Source of the DNA: Agapanthus africanus
Lineage: Eukaryota; Streptophyta; Magnoliopsida; Asparagales; Amaryllidaceae
Assembly: GCA_030015575.1 (NCBI GenBank)
Contig: JASDDO010000024.1
Coordinates: 39,456,114 to 39,520,113 of the forward strand
Length of the DNA stretch: 64,000 bases
Direction of reading: 5' to 3'
The position numbers and the translations under genes were made by a program. Shown here one piece after another: positions 1 to 11,950 of this stretch. How positions within the stretch are numbered: position 1 is the first letter of the stretch; each line of letters begins with the position of its first letter. Below the pieces are notes generated by a model, which was given only the letters and a program-made list of their open reading frames with translations, was not told where the DNA came from and made no database searches.

Positions 1-1614
1 GGTATACTTGGGGGTATACATTTTAGTCGTTAACAGTCGTATCTTCCAATGAGATTTACACACTAGGTTCACTACCCTACGGGCCAGGCCATGCAATCGA
101 GTTCCGTCAAATCAGATGAGGATTTCCATAGGGATCATGCATCGAACAGTTACGCCGTATAGTTTAACGGAAAGGTAAAATATGGAATCTATACGATTGT
201 AATTTGTAATTAACATAAAGTAGCATGTAGCAAGTAGGGAACTTGCCTGGAGACGCACGACAGCGAAGTACAGCCCGGGCACGACAACGGTGACAAGGGT
301 TTGGCTTTGGCTTGGCTCGGCTTGAACTTGGCGGCACAGGCTCGGTTTTAGCACTGGTGTTTGTGATAGTCGGTTGATAGGAGAGGGAGAGAGAAAGAGA
401 TGGAGTTGTAGAGAGAGAGAAACAGAAATTTGAGAGGGAGAGAACAGAGAAATAGAGAGAGAGAGAACAGAGAAAGAGAGGGAGGGCAGAGAAAGAGAGA
501 GCCAAAGAGGGATAGAGAGAGAGATTGAGAGAGGGCAGAGGGAGATGTTGCCGAGGAAGAGGGGGTGAGGGAGACGTTGACGACGTGCTGGGGAGATCGT
601 CGGCGTTGAGGTGCAGGGGGCCGAGGTGGGTATGCAGGTGAAGGGAATCGGAGTGCAGGGGACACGGTTAGTGGGTGCAGGGGAGTGGGAGAGAGGAAGT
701 GAGGGGCTCGGGTGTAGATGGTGGTCGAAGGTGGAGCTGGCCAGGTAGTTGCGTGAAAGAGAGGGAGATCTCAACGGTGGTCACGACGGCGATGTGGCGA
801 TCGCGGGCACGGGCGTGGGTATGGGTTCGAGATGAAGAAAAAGGGAAGCGAAGAATGGAAGAAAGAGAGAGAGAACGTGAGGGGGAGAGATAGGGAAGAC
901 GAGGGGATCGCGAGGGTAATGGCGCACGTCTTGGGCGTGGACGCGGGCGACGTAGCCGCTGGCGTTGGCGACGTGGGCGGAGGCGCAGTAATGAGCGGGA
1001 AAAGCACAACGGGAGGGAAGATGGGAAGGGTGTGGGCCGGGTCGGTTTGGGTGAAGGCGGGCTTGGGCTTGGGTTTAAAATAAATTCCTTTTATTAAAAA
1101 TTGCTGGGTTTAGGAGATGGGGAAAGGCCTGGTTTAATTTTAATGAGTAGAAAAATGGGCTGAAGGGAAAGTAAGGTTTTGGGTTGGCTGCACCAAAAAT
1201 AAAAATAAAAGAATTGTAAGGGAATGGAAAAGGGAACGGGCTGCTGGGCCGGGGCTTTAGAATAAAGAAATTAAGGTTAAATTGAAAAAGAATGGGCTGG
1301 ATTTCCAGGGCTGGGGGAATTTATTAATAAAAGGGGAAAATGGTGTTAGGCTGAGGGATTGGATTGGCTGTGGAATTATGGAAATAGAAAAGTAAAGATT
1401 TAGGGTTTGGTGTTTAATGGGGTTAGGAGAGTTAGAAAGAATAACAGAGAGAGTGGGCTGAGACACAACAATAGAGGGGATTGGGAACTGGGTTTAGGGT
1501 TTAAAGGAAGTAAAATAATTATAATTAAAATAATTATAATTAAAATAATATATTTTGTAAATAGTACTTTATAAAAATACAGACATTGATATACAAAAAG
1601 AACTGGGTATTACA
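1..1614 (-). repeat. Element 1, 3' LTR (partial, cut by window edge)
   Basis: Near-identical direct repeat of 6460-8058. It ends at the LTR terminus that reads TGTAATACCC on the minus strand. It contains a GA-rich tract at about 380-545, which is CT-rich in the sense direction of the element, and a GC-rich stretch beyond it. ORFs across this part are composition artefacts on both strands. One difference from the other copy is an extra 16-bp unit of an AT-rich repeat near 1512-1550. Confidence 0.9.
380..545. repeat. GA/CT-rich low-complexity tract in element 1 3' LTR
   Basis: Dense GAGAGA runs on the plus strand. In the element's own direction this is a pyrimidine patch. The matching tract in the other LTR is at about 6838-7005, and comparable tracts occur in B's LTR (11,760-11,950) and in L5 (53,330-53,440). 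Confidence 0.85.
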
Positions 1615-1645
1615 TCATACCACCCTTACAAAAATTTCGTCCTCG
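1615..1645 (-). other. Element 1 polypurine tract region
   Basis: Immediately inside the 3' LTR, the minus strand reads a purine-rich stretch following the TTCGAGGACGAAATTT motif. The same kind of sequence precedes the 3' LTR of element B (near 10,975) and element 3 (near 26,260). It is the usual second-strand priming region of Tekay/Del-type Gypsy elements. Confidence 0.7.
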
Positions 1646-1746
1646 AAATTTAAAAGAACGACAAGCTATAAAGTAATAAACGAAAAGTTACCACATCGAA
1701 CGCTAATACATAGTGATTTACTTAAAACAGGTGGATAACATTTTGA

Positions 1747-1748
<2 letters not shown>

Positions 1749-1789
<41 letters not shown>
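1749..1789. repeat. (AT)n microsatellite
   Basis: About twenty uninterrupted AT dinucleotides, inside the interior of element 1 near its 3' end. Confidence 0.95.
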
Positions 1790-1791
<2 letters not shown>

Positions 1792-2881
1792 AATAACATA
1801 CAAGAGATAGGTCTAAATAGGTATAAGGCAGGAACAACAATAAGGGCAACTACATGTATACGAGAATATATATAACAATAGCGAACAATAATAATCACGG
1901 CGTGTCCGATAAAAATCGAAACCCAAATATGTGCACATATAAGTATATTCACAGTATCAAATCAGAAATAATAAGTATAAGACACAACCATTTATAATAA
2001 TAACCATAGGCACAATACCCGAAAATAAAGTAACGACAATAAAGTAGTGAAAGATTTGTCGGTAGGTTAAAACATTTTAGTATGATGTATCGATCAAATA
2101 GTTTTAAAATAACTTAGAAAACTCACATAGTGAAAATGAGGAACATGGAACAAAATATGCGCGGTGTAAGGTTGCGCTACTGAAAATGAGGATAATAGTA
2201 GTGTACTTAAAATAAATAAAACTAAGTAGTCTATAACACGCACCCTTCGATAAATATAAAATAATGAAAACCAAATTTCGAATAATAATGTCCCTAAATA
2301 TAGTTAGGGTAACAGGGAAAAACAAATATATATAGGGCTAGCTAGGGTAGGGATTACAATGGAGTGTGGCTCATACAAAAGGTCGGAGTGTGACGGCTTT
2401 AGACTGAAGGTCGAAGAGATTGAGGTCGGGTCATCACAGGAGGTAAGGGTGAGCAGCAAAGGGCTACAAGTGGAAGAATGTATGGGGAGAACAACGGTCG
2501 ATACATCAAGCGAATCGAAAATTTCGAAGGGTTAGCGAACTCGGAGATTTCACTATGAACTTCTCCTCCCAGAAGGATCTCAAACGGGGCACAGACGAAA
2601 GATGAAGGATGGACCTACTAAAAGATCGGGTGCGGTACTTGTTAATCTCAGTGAGGGTCGAATCAGCACAAGGTATAGGTGTGTACGGTCAGGGGTCTCA
2701 GGAGGAAAACGGTAAAGGGAAAAATCAAAGCATCGAGTGAACGAGTAAACAAAAGATTTGCGAACTCAGAAGATTTATTTCATTCAAGAAAATTCGAAAC
2801 AAAGCACTCTCAAAAAACGAAGGTGGCCCTAAACTATACATAAATTTATTTGGCCAGAGAAGACAACATCTAAAAATCCCG
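1790..2881. other. Element 1 non-coding interior
   Basis: AT-rich sequence between the acidic ORF and the 3' LTR. I see no ORF of note and no match to pol domains. It fills the space where an autonomous relative would carry protease to integrase. Confidence 0.6.
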
Positions 2882-3352
2882 TCAGTCGCGGTTGTGGAGG
2901 TTCAGCAGATTGCGGTAGGCTCGCGCGCTCAGGTAGGGGCGTCCATTTCCATATCGCCTCGCAGGGATCGCCATTGGGAGTTCTTCCACAGCAGGGTCTT
3001 GTTCTTCTAGTCCTTCTTCCTCGGCTGGAGCTTCTTCATCGAGGTCTGCTTCCATGTGATTCTCTTCTTCTGGATCCTCCTCCATGTGATTTTCCTCCAC
3101 TGGATTTTCTTCTATCGGTTCTTCCTCGGGATCTTCCTCTATCGGGTTTTCTTCAGGGTCTCCTTCTTCTTCGTCGGAACCGCCTATCATATCAAACTCT
3201 GGGGCGGCTTCCCCTTCGTCCTCGGAATCGCTGTTTCCGAAAATGACCTGGGGACCGTTGATCTCATCGTCAAAACCCATCAGCGTGCGGTCTAAGGAAA
3301 CACATGACTGTGTATCCTCATCTAGATACGGCGCTACTCCAGGGTGGGCCAT
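2882..3352 (-). CDS. Acidic low-complexity ORF in element 1
   Basis: About 156 residues from the ATG at 3352. The product starts MAHPGVAPYLDEDTQ, then has a long Glu/Asp/Pro-rich middle with repeated EENP, EEDPEE and EENHMEE blocks (roughly residues 50-130). A basic C-terminal tail follows that includes RRYGNGRPYLSARAYRNLL. No enzymatic domain is recognisable. It is the second ORF of element 1, after the zinc-knuckle ORF, in the place where pol would be. The acidic repeat plus short basic tail could be a captured host-derived segment or the end of a gag-like polyprotein. The intact frame in a repetitive region suggests it is either young or maintained. Function unknown. Confidence 0.5.
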   Translation of the reverse strand: MAHPGVAPYLDEDTQSCVSLDRTLMGFDDEINGPQVIFGNSDSEDEGEAAPEFDMIGGSDEEEGDPEENPIEEDPEEEPIEENPVEENHMEEDPEEENHMEADLDEEAPAEEEGLEEQDPAVEELPMAIPARRYGNGRPYLSARAYRNLLNLHNRD

Positions 3353-3739
3353 GGCCTGAAAAGAAAGAGTCATGATCAGACAGTGGGACACATCAGGTAA
3401 AATAGCTAAGGGTACGGAGTATAGGAAAATATGCGATGGGCAGGAACTGAAAAAAATCAGAATTAAATGCTGTGGTAATGAATAGTATAAATAAGGGGGA
3501 AAGCAATAGAATGTTACACATGCTACGATTCAAAGTTTTTATTGCATTCAACTAAAAGTTCGACGGATACAAGATTTCAAACGAAAATAAATGTTTATAA
3601 GAGGATGACAACATTGCTACTGAAAGTAGAAAACATGAAAAATTCTTCTTTGATTACTAGACAGCTGCATTCTCGTCACGCGAGTTGAATCCTGCGCTGG
3701 GTCCTCCTTATCCTCGAAGTTCGAACTACGCAATAATCA

Positions 3740-4153
3740 TCACTTGGCAGAAGTGGGGAATGTGGACGAGTCTCCTCCCTGTAGCTCTTTCCTTTTTGGG
3801 CAACCGTTGATGAGATGTTCGCTGGATCCGCAAATCAGACATTTCCCTTGGGCGCGGAGACAATCCCTCTGTAGATGTCCTGGCCTCTTACAGTACCCAC
3901 AACATGGGGTCTTCTGCTGCTTCTGTCGCGGGGAAACAAATTGGCGCTTCATCTTCTTCTCTTTTCCTCGTCTAACAGGGATCTCTTTATGATTGGAAAC
4001 TCCCGCTGGTGTCTGATTCGTCTGCCTTCTCAGTCCTTCAGCTAACAAGTCGTTCGTTCGCTCCTGGGCTTCCTTCAGACCTTGCAGTACACTCAGAATC
4101 TCAACGGTCTGATCTTGGGGAGTGGAGATAGCAGAAGAGTCGTTGGAAAACAT
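3740..4153 (-). CDS. Gag-like zinc-knuckle ORF of element 1
   Basis: About 137 residues from the ATG at 4153, the first ORF after the primer-binding site. The N-terminal part contains a short helical stretch (residues about 15-45, including LQGLKEAQERTNDLL). A basic linker follows, then two CCHC-type zinc knuckles (CGYCKRPGHLQRDC and CLICGSSEHLINGC), which in Gag nucleocapsid bind the element's RNA. The large capsid-like domain usual in Gypsy Gag is not visible, so this is a reduced gag. An ORF reading further upstream to 4261 exists, but the 4153 ATG gives the start that fits the ORF's composition. Confidence 0.7.
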   Translation of the reverse strand: MFSNDSSAISTPQDQTVEILSVLQGLKEAQERTNDLLAEGLRRQTNQTPAGVSNHKEIPVRRGKEKKMKRQFVSPRQKQQKTPCCGYCKRPGHLQRDCLRAQGKCLICGSSEHLINGCPKRKELQGGDSSTFPTSAK

Positions 4154-4504
4154 GATCCTGAAACAATAATTTTGAGGATGATATAAGGCACAAGCTATAA
4201 GAATCAAAATATAATACGGATTGGGCAAGGATTCAAGAATATCAGATGTGATGAAATTCATTACAAGTAGAAATCAACTGAGGGCTCTAAGTCACTTAAA
4301 CAGAGTATGGTAGTGTAACGGTGATGTAGTTCACAATTACAACCACGAAACTTTGCCAAGTCACCTGAAACCCTAGCGAATGGATAGCGGAACACACAAT
4401 GTGAATATGGATCAAGAATAACAAGTTTACAACCTAGACCGAGAGATGTCTTAGATTGTCAAGCTATACACGGAAAAACTGCAATCCCAATCGAAGCAAA
4501 ACCT

Positions 4505-4517
4505 GGCTCTGATACCA
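4505..4517 (-). other. Primer-binding site, initiator tRNA-Met type (element 1)
   Basis: The minus strand reads TGGTATCAGAGCC, the usual complement of the 3' end of plant initiator tRNA-Met. It lies about 10 bases inside the 5' LTR and fixes the element's strand. Confidence 0.9.
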
Positions 4518-4526
4518 ACTAAACCA

Positions 4527-7500
4527 TGTCACGCCCCGCCTCCCAAAATACGGAATACGAGAGGTTGACAAGGCCAGCCATGCTCCTACGGTCGAGGAAA
4601 TATCCTGCCGTAGTCACACTTCGGCTTCTAGCTTTACGTGGTAATCAGTAAATAATGCGCAGGTAATGAGAAATGCAGTAACTGAAACAATACAATATAA
4701 AGAACTGACCTGATGGGAAACAAAAGGGTATAACCCTGGATAGCTAATCAAGATGTTCGTGATGTTCGTCTGGTCCTGGTCCCGGCTAAATCTACTCCTC
4801 ACACTGAGCATGCATACTCAGGTCGTCAGAGCGACACAATAGCAATATAATATATAGATACAAGTGACAACTCGAACAGTGATAATAGATATATATAACA
4901 GTAAATCAGAACGGTATAAATATGAACATGCAGTAATCAATGAAGTGTCTAATGGATCAGGTGAACAGTGAAACAGTAATATAGTATGCCAGGTATGTCA
5001 ACAAAGGTAAGTAAGGTATATCAATGACATTATCCCTATCAGTCTCTAAGTCTCACTGTACCGGTCACTAAGCCTATCGTCAGTCCAAGTGTGAGAGTCA
5101 ACCACTCGCGAGTGTCCTCCACCCAAGGGTAGGACCCAAGGGCAAGGGACCACGGGCCCAACATGTAACTCACGGTAATAATCATGTACCCTGTAAATCT
5201 CCATATATCTCCATATATATAAGCCGGCATGGGAATCCCGAGATTCTGTTGAACTCATACTCAAACTACCCCACACCCCGTGGTCTACATCAAACGCTAA
5301 CCATAACCTCAAATACCAGTCGGTCTGTGACAAGTCTGCGCGAGAACTGGAGGCAGGACCTCCATCAAGCACGTCCCGACTAATACCTAAGATAAATGGC
5401 AGAGTCTGATGTCTTATCTATGACACCCATGCATGAGTTTCCATAAGTGTCCCATACCACTTATAGTCACACGTACACGCGTCCCACAGACGTCGACAAT
5501 GCAATAGAATAATAAGGTTCACTGATTTTGTACAAGTACGTGTCACTTTCACTTATTCATTTATGCACGAACACTAACGTACTTGCCACAATCATCACTA
5601 ATACCTAACACTGGGTAATGCACATGATCACTAAGTTATCAATGCAGTCACATATGCATGATATGATGAGGAGACAGTATGTAAAGTGTAATTAAGATGT
5701 CATAAAACAGTATTCTACCACTTACATAATTTATCAGAAATCATACGTGTATAGTTTAGCGAAATAATGAATGGGGAATAAATAGTATGTTTGATTATCT
5801 ATCCAGCGAATTTGGTTTCACGTCAATCGGGTTTCAGGATCACTAGTTATGGCCAATTCATTTTAAGCGTTCACGGCTGAAAATCCGGTTTCAGAATCGG
5901 AAGTCCATTTCGCAACGCATTTTAATCCCAGTTGGGATCAGAATTTAGCAATGCTACAGTTAAATGGAATCTAGGGTTTTCAGTAAGGTTTTCAACGTAA
6001 CAGACGGATTCTCAATCGCGTCTGTACGTCAGGAGATATACACTGTTCAATACTAGTATGTCAATTCTGATTCTGTTGGGACTGTTATACGTCCCCATCT
6101 TTTAAATTACAGATTAAATAACAAACGATAACGAAACAGAATGAAACCACTTGTGTTGTCTAGCTAACAAATTCACCTTTAATAAACAGTGGAGTTCCGC
6201 AACCTACGAGTTAAGAAAACAGGGTGGTACCCATTACGGGACAGTAAACAACAACTAGAGTCGCTCTGGACTGCAGTCCAGAGTCGCACTCCGATCCAAA
6301 TATTGTCACAGTTTAAGTACAGGATCAAATAAAAATTTACATAGGGTTATAGTTCGTCAAGTCGTCTTCGATTTAAGCCCTCGAACGCATCATTCCAGTA
6401 GGTACATAATTTATAGTGATTTTAACGGTTTTCAGGTACAAAAAATTTCCAGTTTTACAGGTATACTTGGGGGTATACATTTTAGTCGTTAACAGTCGTA
6501 TCTTCCAATGAGATTTACACACTAGGTTCACTACCCTACGGGCCAGGCCATGCAATCGAGTTCCGTCAAATCAGATGAGGATTTCCATAGGGATCATGCA
6601 TCGAACAGTTACGCCGTATAGTTTAACGGAAAGGTAAAATATGGAATCTATACGATTGTAATTTGTAATTAACATAAAATAGCATGTAGCAAGTAGGGAA
6701 CTTGCCTGGAGACGCACGACAGCGAAGTACAGCCCGGGCACGACAACGGTGACAAAGGTTTGGCTTTGGCTTGGCTCGGCTTGAACTTGGCGGCACAGGC
6801 TCGGTTTTGTCACTGGTGTTTGTGATGGTCGGTTGATAGGAGAGGGAGAGAGAAAGAGATGGAGTTGTAGAGAGAGAGAAACAGAAATTTGAGAGGGAGA
6901 GAACATAGAAATAGAGAGAGAGAGAACAGAGAAAGAGAGGGAGGGCAGAGAAAGAGAGAGCCAAAGAGGGATAGAGAGAGCGATTGAGAGAGGGCAGAGG
7001 GAGATGTTGCCGAGGAAGAGGGGGTGAGGGAGACGTCGACGACGTGCTGGGGAGATCGCCGACGTTGAGGTGCAGGGGGCCGAGGTGCGTATGCAGGTGA
7101 AGGGAATCGGAGTGCAGGGGACACGGTTAGTGGGTGCAGGGGAGTGGGAGAGAGGAAGTGAGGGGCTCGGGTGTGGATGGTGGTCAAAGGTGGAGGTGGC
7201 CAGGTAGTTGCGTGAAAGAGAGGGAGATCTCAACGGTGGTCACGACGGCGATGTGGCGATCGCGGGCACGGGCGTGGGTATAGGTTCGAGATGAAGAAAA
7301 AGGGAAGCGAAGAATGGAAGAAAGAGAGAGAGAACGTGAGGGGGAGAGATAGGGAAGACGAGGGGATCGCGAGGGTAACGGCGCACGTCTTGGGCGTGGG
7401 CGCGGGCGACGTGGCCGCTGGCGTTGGCGACGTGGGCGGAGGCGCGGTAATGAGCGGGAAAAGCGCAACGGGAGGGAAGATGGGATGGGTGTGGGCCGGG

Positions 7501-8058
7501 TCGGTTTGGGTGAAGGCGGGCTTGGGCTTGGGTTTAAAATAAATTCCTTTTATTAAAAATTGCTGGGTTTAGGAGATGGGGAAAGGCCTGGTTTAATTTT
7601 AATGAGTAGAAAAATGGGCTGAAGGGAAAGTAGGGTTTTGGGTTGGCTGCACCAAAAATAAAAATAAAAGAATTGTAAGGGAACGGAAAAGGGAACGGGC
7701 TGCTGGGCCGGGGCTTTAGAATAAAGAAATTAAGGTTAAATTGAAAAAGAATGGGCTGGATTTCCAGGGCTGGGGGAATTTATTAATAAAAGGGAAAAAT
7801 GGTGTTGGGATGAGGGATTGGATTGGCTGTGGAATTATGGAAATAGAAAAGTAAAGATTTAGAGTTTGGTGTTTAATGGGGTTAGGGGAGTTAGAAAGAA
7901 TAACAGAGAGAGTGGGCTGAGACACAACAATAGAGGGGATTGTGATCTGGGTTTAGGGTTTAAAGGAAGAAAAATAATTATAATTAAAATAATATATTTT
8001 GTAAATAGTACTTTATAAAAATACAGACATTGATGTACAAAAAGAACTGGGTATTACA
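4527..8058 (-). repeat. Element 1, 5' LTR (complete)
   Basis: A 3532-bp LTR bounded by TGTAATACCC at 8058 and GGGGCGTGACA at 4527 on the minus strand. The part 6460-8058 is the direct repeat of 1-1614. The same LTR family recurs as the solo copy L5 at 50,173-53,886, recognisable from the shared terminal region beginning gacaaggccagccatgctcc. No gene is present. ORFs across 6571-7542 are shadows of the GA-rich and GC-rich segments. Confidence 0.9.
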
Positions 8059-11010
8059 GTGGGTAAGGAAGAAGCGCCGGCAATATTCGAGAGTTTCATG
8101 GACATGTTTGAAGACATATCAGGTTTACCACCGAGACGAGATGTGGAGTTCGCACTTGAACTTGTTCCTGGTGCAGCGCCAATCTCAAAGGGCATATTAT
8201 CCGATGGCACCAGTGAAGTTGGAAGAAAGTCAAGAAGCAGGTTACCGAATTTCTAAAGAAAAAGTGGATTCACAGCAGCAACTCACTTAGAGAGCTCCAG
8301 TTCTTCTAGTAAAGAAGAAAGATGGCACAAGGAGGGTGTGCATCGATTATCGAGAATTAAACCGGGTGACCATTAAGAACAAGTACCCGATCCCTCGCAT
8401 TGGCAAATTGTTTGGGCAGCTTAGTGACACGAGGGTATTCTCGAAGCTGGATTTGCGATTTGGTTATCATCAGGTCCGAGTTAAGTCTGAGGAGATTTGC
8501 AAGACTGCGTTCAGAACTCGGTGTGGACATTACGAGTAATTGGTGATGCCCTTCGGAGTAACGAATGCGCCGGCAATATTTATGGACTTGATGAACCGAA
8601 ACTTTCACCGTTTTGGACCAGTTTATTGTGGTGTTCATTGATGATATTCTGGTCGACTCAGGGAGTAAGGAAGATCGTGCAAAATATTGAAGATCGCATT
8701 GCAGACATTGAGGCAAGAAAATTCTATGCAAAGATGAGCAAGTGTGAGTTTGGCTTGAAGAAGTGAAGTTTTGGGGCACGTGTGGCTAGAGATGGAATCG
8801 CCGTTGATCCTGAAAGATCACTGCAGTTCGAGAATGGACGATTCCAAAGAATGTTGCGGAGATAAGAAGTTTCGTGGACTTGCCAGGTATTATAGAAGGA
8901 TCGTGGCGAATTTTTCTCGTTTAGCTGAGCCTTGACCCAGCTTTCGTGCAAGGAGGCACCATTTGTGTGGACAAATAAGTGTGCGTCAGCTTTTGGGACG
9001 TTGAAGCAGAGTTTGTAACCGCTCTTATTTTGACCATACCAGACAGTTCCGGAGGATTGGTGATTCACAGCGACGCATCTGGAAAAGGATTGAGATGTGT
9101 TTTAATGCAGCGTGGAAAGGTTATAGCCTACGCATCGAGACAGTAGAAGACCCATGAGACGAATTACCCAACTCATGATTTGGAGCTAACAGCTGTAATT
9201 CTCGCTTTGAAGATTTGGAGACACTACTTTGGACGAAAGGGTCGAAATATTCACTAATCACAAAATCCTGAAGTATGTGTTCACTCAGAAGGAGCTTACT
9301 GAGACAGCGTAGATGGTTGGAGCTGACGGATGACTACGATTTCGATCTTAAGTACCATCCGGGGAAGGTTAATGTTGTACCGGATGCGCTCAGTCGGTTA
9401 CCAGCTATTCAGATGTTGACTACGCAGAAGGAACTCGTGGAAGACTTTCGAAGATTTTGATTTGGAGGTTGTGCTACCGCATTCTATGGGACAGTTGGTG
9501 CAGCTGCAAGTACATTCGTTGTTGATCGAGAATATTAAAGCAGCGCAATCGTAGGATTCTAGATTGCAAAAGTTTCGAGAACAGGTTGAAGCCGGACTAC
9601 GAACAGATTTATTGATCCACGAAGATGGTTCGTTGAGGTATGGTAGCCGTTTGTGTGTGCCAAAGGGAGATATTCACGAAGAGCTTATGAAGGAGGCACA
9701 CAGTTCAGCTTATTCCGTACATCCATGAGGCACGAAGATGTACCGAGACTTACGACAGCATTTCTGATGGGAAGGTTTGAAACGGGAGATTGCTCGCTTT
9801 GTGGCTAAGTGCTTGGTGTGTCAGCAAGTTAAGGCTAAACATCGAAGGGTTACTGGTTTATTGCAACCACTTCCGATTCTTCAGTGGAAGTGGGAACATT
9901 TAACCATGGATTTTCGTGACGGCTCTACCAAGGAGTCCGAAAGGCAACAGTGTAGTTGGGTGATCGTTGACAGTTTGACCAAGGCAGCTCATTCATCCCT
10001 TTCGAGTTGGTCAATCAACAGAAGTTTTGGCAGAACGGTACGAGCGGGGGGATTGTAGGATTGCGTGGAGTGTCGGTGAGCATCGTGTCCGATCGTGACA
10101 CTCGTTTCTTAGCACACTTTTAGAGGAGCTTACAGGGAAGTTTGGGGACTCGATTGAAGTTTAGCACAGCTTATCGCCCTTTAACTGATGGCCAGTCGGA
10201 GAAAGCGATCCACATTCTCGAAGACATGTTGAAATCTTGCATGTTAGATTTCAAGGGTTCGTGGGAGGATCATCTACACTTGGTGGAGTTTTCTTACAAC
10301 AACAGCTTCCAGGCGACTATACAGATGGCTCCATTCGAAGATTTATATGGTCGCAAGTGTCGACCTGTTGTTGGGACGATGTCGGGGAATGAAGATTGTT
10401 GGGACCAGATTTGGTTGTGTAGATAGTTGAGAAGGTTTATACTATCCGGAATCGTATGAAAGCAGCACAAGACCGACAAAAGAGTTGGGCCGTTCCATCG
10501 AGAAGGCCTCTAGAGTTCGCTGTTGATGATTTAGTATTGGCGATGTCACCGACTAGAGGGGTGATCCGTTACAGAAGCCGAGGAAAGTTTAGTCCTCGAT
10601 TCGTTGGACCTTTTAAGATTATTGGGGCGTATTGGAGAAGTGGCGCATCGTTTGGTGTTACCGCAATCTTTAGAGAATGTTCATGACGAGTTTCTCGTAT
10701 CTCAACCCCGTAGGTATGCTCGAGAGGAAATACATGTATTGGATCTTTCGGAGATGACTGTACGAGAAGATTTAACCTTTGAGGAGCGACCGAGGTAAAT
10801 TGTGGATCGAAGAGAAAAGGTTCTTAAGAATAAGATTATCACTGTTGTACTTGTTTTCTTGAAGTAATCACTCACATAGAGGATCAACTTGGGAACGAGA
10901 AGATGAAGTCCGACAGAAGTTTTCCCATCTATCTTTGTAGTTTCTTAATTGATTATCCTTTCTTGTTCTTGGAATTTCGAGGACGGAATTATTTTTGTAG
11001 TTGGGTATAA
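8059..11010 (+). mobile_element. Element B interior: degraded Tekay-like Gypsy pol (fossil)
   Basis: Plus-strand pol remnants in the usual Gypsy order: reverse transcriptase (about 8310-8770, with [20 protein letters not shown] and a [13 protein letters not shown] stretch), RNase H (about 9050-9400, ending [17 protein letters not shown]), integrase zinc-binding and core region (about 9660-10,420, with CLVCQQVKAKHRR and a core that includes WEDHLHLVEFSYNNSF), then an integrase C-terminal and chromodomain-like tail (10,456-10,800). The order and tail place it with chromoviruses. It is badly broken, with more than a dozen breaks. The 5' part and gag are absent because element 1 occupies the left side and the window ends there. 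The 3' LTR follows at 11,011. Confidence 0.85.
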
Positions 11011-11456
11011 TGTAACACCCGAGTTCATTTATACCAATTCCAGTTTCAGTATTTTACTTATCCATGGTCTATTCCTGATTTAACGTGTTTGGGTGCGAAT
11101 AGTACTTTACAGATCACTGGGCATTCGACCCGACCCGCTTGCTTGAACCTGTGTAACTCTCATTTATAGGTTACCTTGACTTGTCGCATGGACTAGTGCA
11201 TTTCTTAATTTAGTATATACCGGAATTTGTCTTGTATCACATCTTTTGCATATAACAGTTTAAATCATGTAAAATAAATTACAATTCCATTTCATGGCCT
11301 GCATGATACCCCTAACCCTGTGGTAGCGTCCTTGTATCATGTTCTCGTCCCGTTCAGTGAAACGGACGTGTTTGAACGGTTACGCGCACATACGTACGTC
11401 CGTTCTGGGGGGTATATATTTCTGTCGTAAAATCTTTCATTTTAAATTTTGAAGCT

Positions 11457-11560
11457 GGCTAGTAATTTTCTTATTTCAAATTCAAAATTTTGGACCCGAC
11501 CCGGGCGCGGCTAGTAATTTTCTTATTTCAAATTCAAAATTTTGGACCCGACCCGGGCGC
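11457..11560. repeat. 52-bp tandem duplication in B's LTR
   Basis: Two essentially identical 52-bp units, each beginning GGCTAGTAATTTTC and ending GACCCGACCCGGGCGC. Confidence 0.95.
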
Positions 11561-11759
11561 GTTTCTGGTATATTTTGTAGTCCGCTTAAATTCAAATTAA
11601 TTATTTTATTTGATTTATTTCTTGAAGATTTTCTGTTAGTGAATTCGTAACTGAGTAAATCCTTGAGTAAATCCTTGAGGGTCAAAATCTTTTATAAATT
11701 GCTTTACCAAACTTTTCCCCAGCCAATCAAATTCTCTAAATGGTTGCGCTGGTCCAACC

Positions 11760-11950
11760 ATTCTTTCTCTCGTCTCTCTCTCTCCCCCCCAAATCTTTCC
11801 TCTAAAAATCTCCTTCCACCAATCATAATCTCTTTTTCTAACCCATAGGCCCCACCCGCGAGCACTCTCTTTTCTCTCTCTCTCTTCTTTTTCTTCTTCT
11901 CTCTCTCTCTCTTCTTTCTCCCTCCTCTCGCGCTCTCTCTCTCTTCTCGC
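11760..11950 (+). repeat. CT-rich pyrimidine tract in B's LTR
   Basis: Long CTCTCT runs on the sense strand, followed by a GC-rich, ORF-bearing stretch (to about 12,400). Pyrimidine patches of this kind often lie near plant core promoters, so the LTR transcription start may be close. That placement is inference. Confidence 0.6.

Larger units (their letters stand above)
1..8058 (-). mobile_element. Element 1: long-LTR, gag-only Gypsy-type retrotransposon (non-autonomous)
   Basis: This is a minus-strand LTR element whose left LTR runs off the window. Positions 1-1614 repeat 6460-8058 almost exactly. The right (5') LTR is complete at 4527-8058, about 3.5 kb, and reads TGTAATACCC to GTGACA on the minus strand. 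A TGGTATCAGAGCC primer site follows it. The interior is only about 2.9 kb and holds a zinc-knuckle ORF and an acidic ORF, with no protease, reverse transcriptase or integrase visible. That layout matches the TR-GAG or LARD class, which depends on an autonomous partner. The LTR copies differ at roughly 2% of sites by eye, suggesting an insertion about a million years old under usual plant rates. It lies in the pol region of element B. The right flank begins GTGGG; the matching left flank is outside the window. The element looks structurally whole for its class. Confidence 0.85.

Noticed and set aside
112-1083. Long overlapping ORFs on both strands in element 1's LTR (repeated at 6571-7542)
   Set aside because: They lie in GA-rich and GC-rich low-complexity sequence, recur in the other LTR, and give Ser/Pro/Leu or Arg-rich products without a domain.
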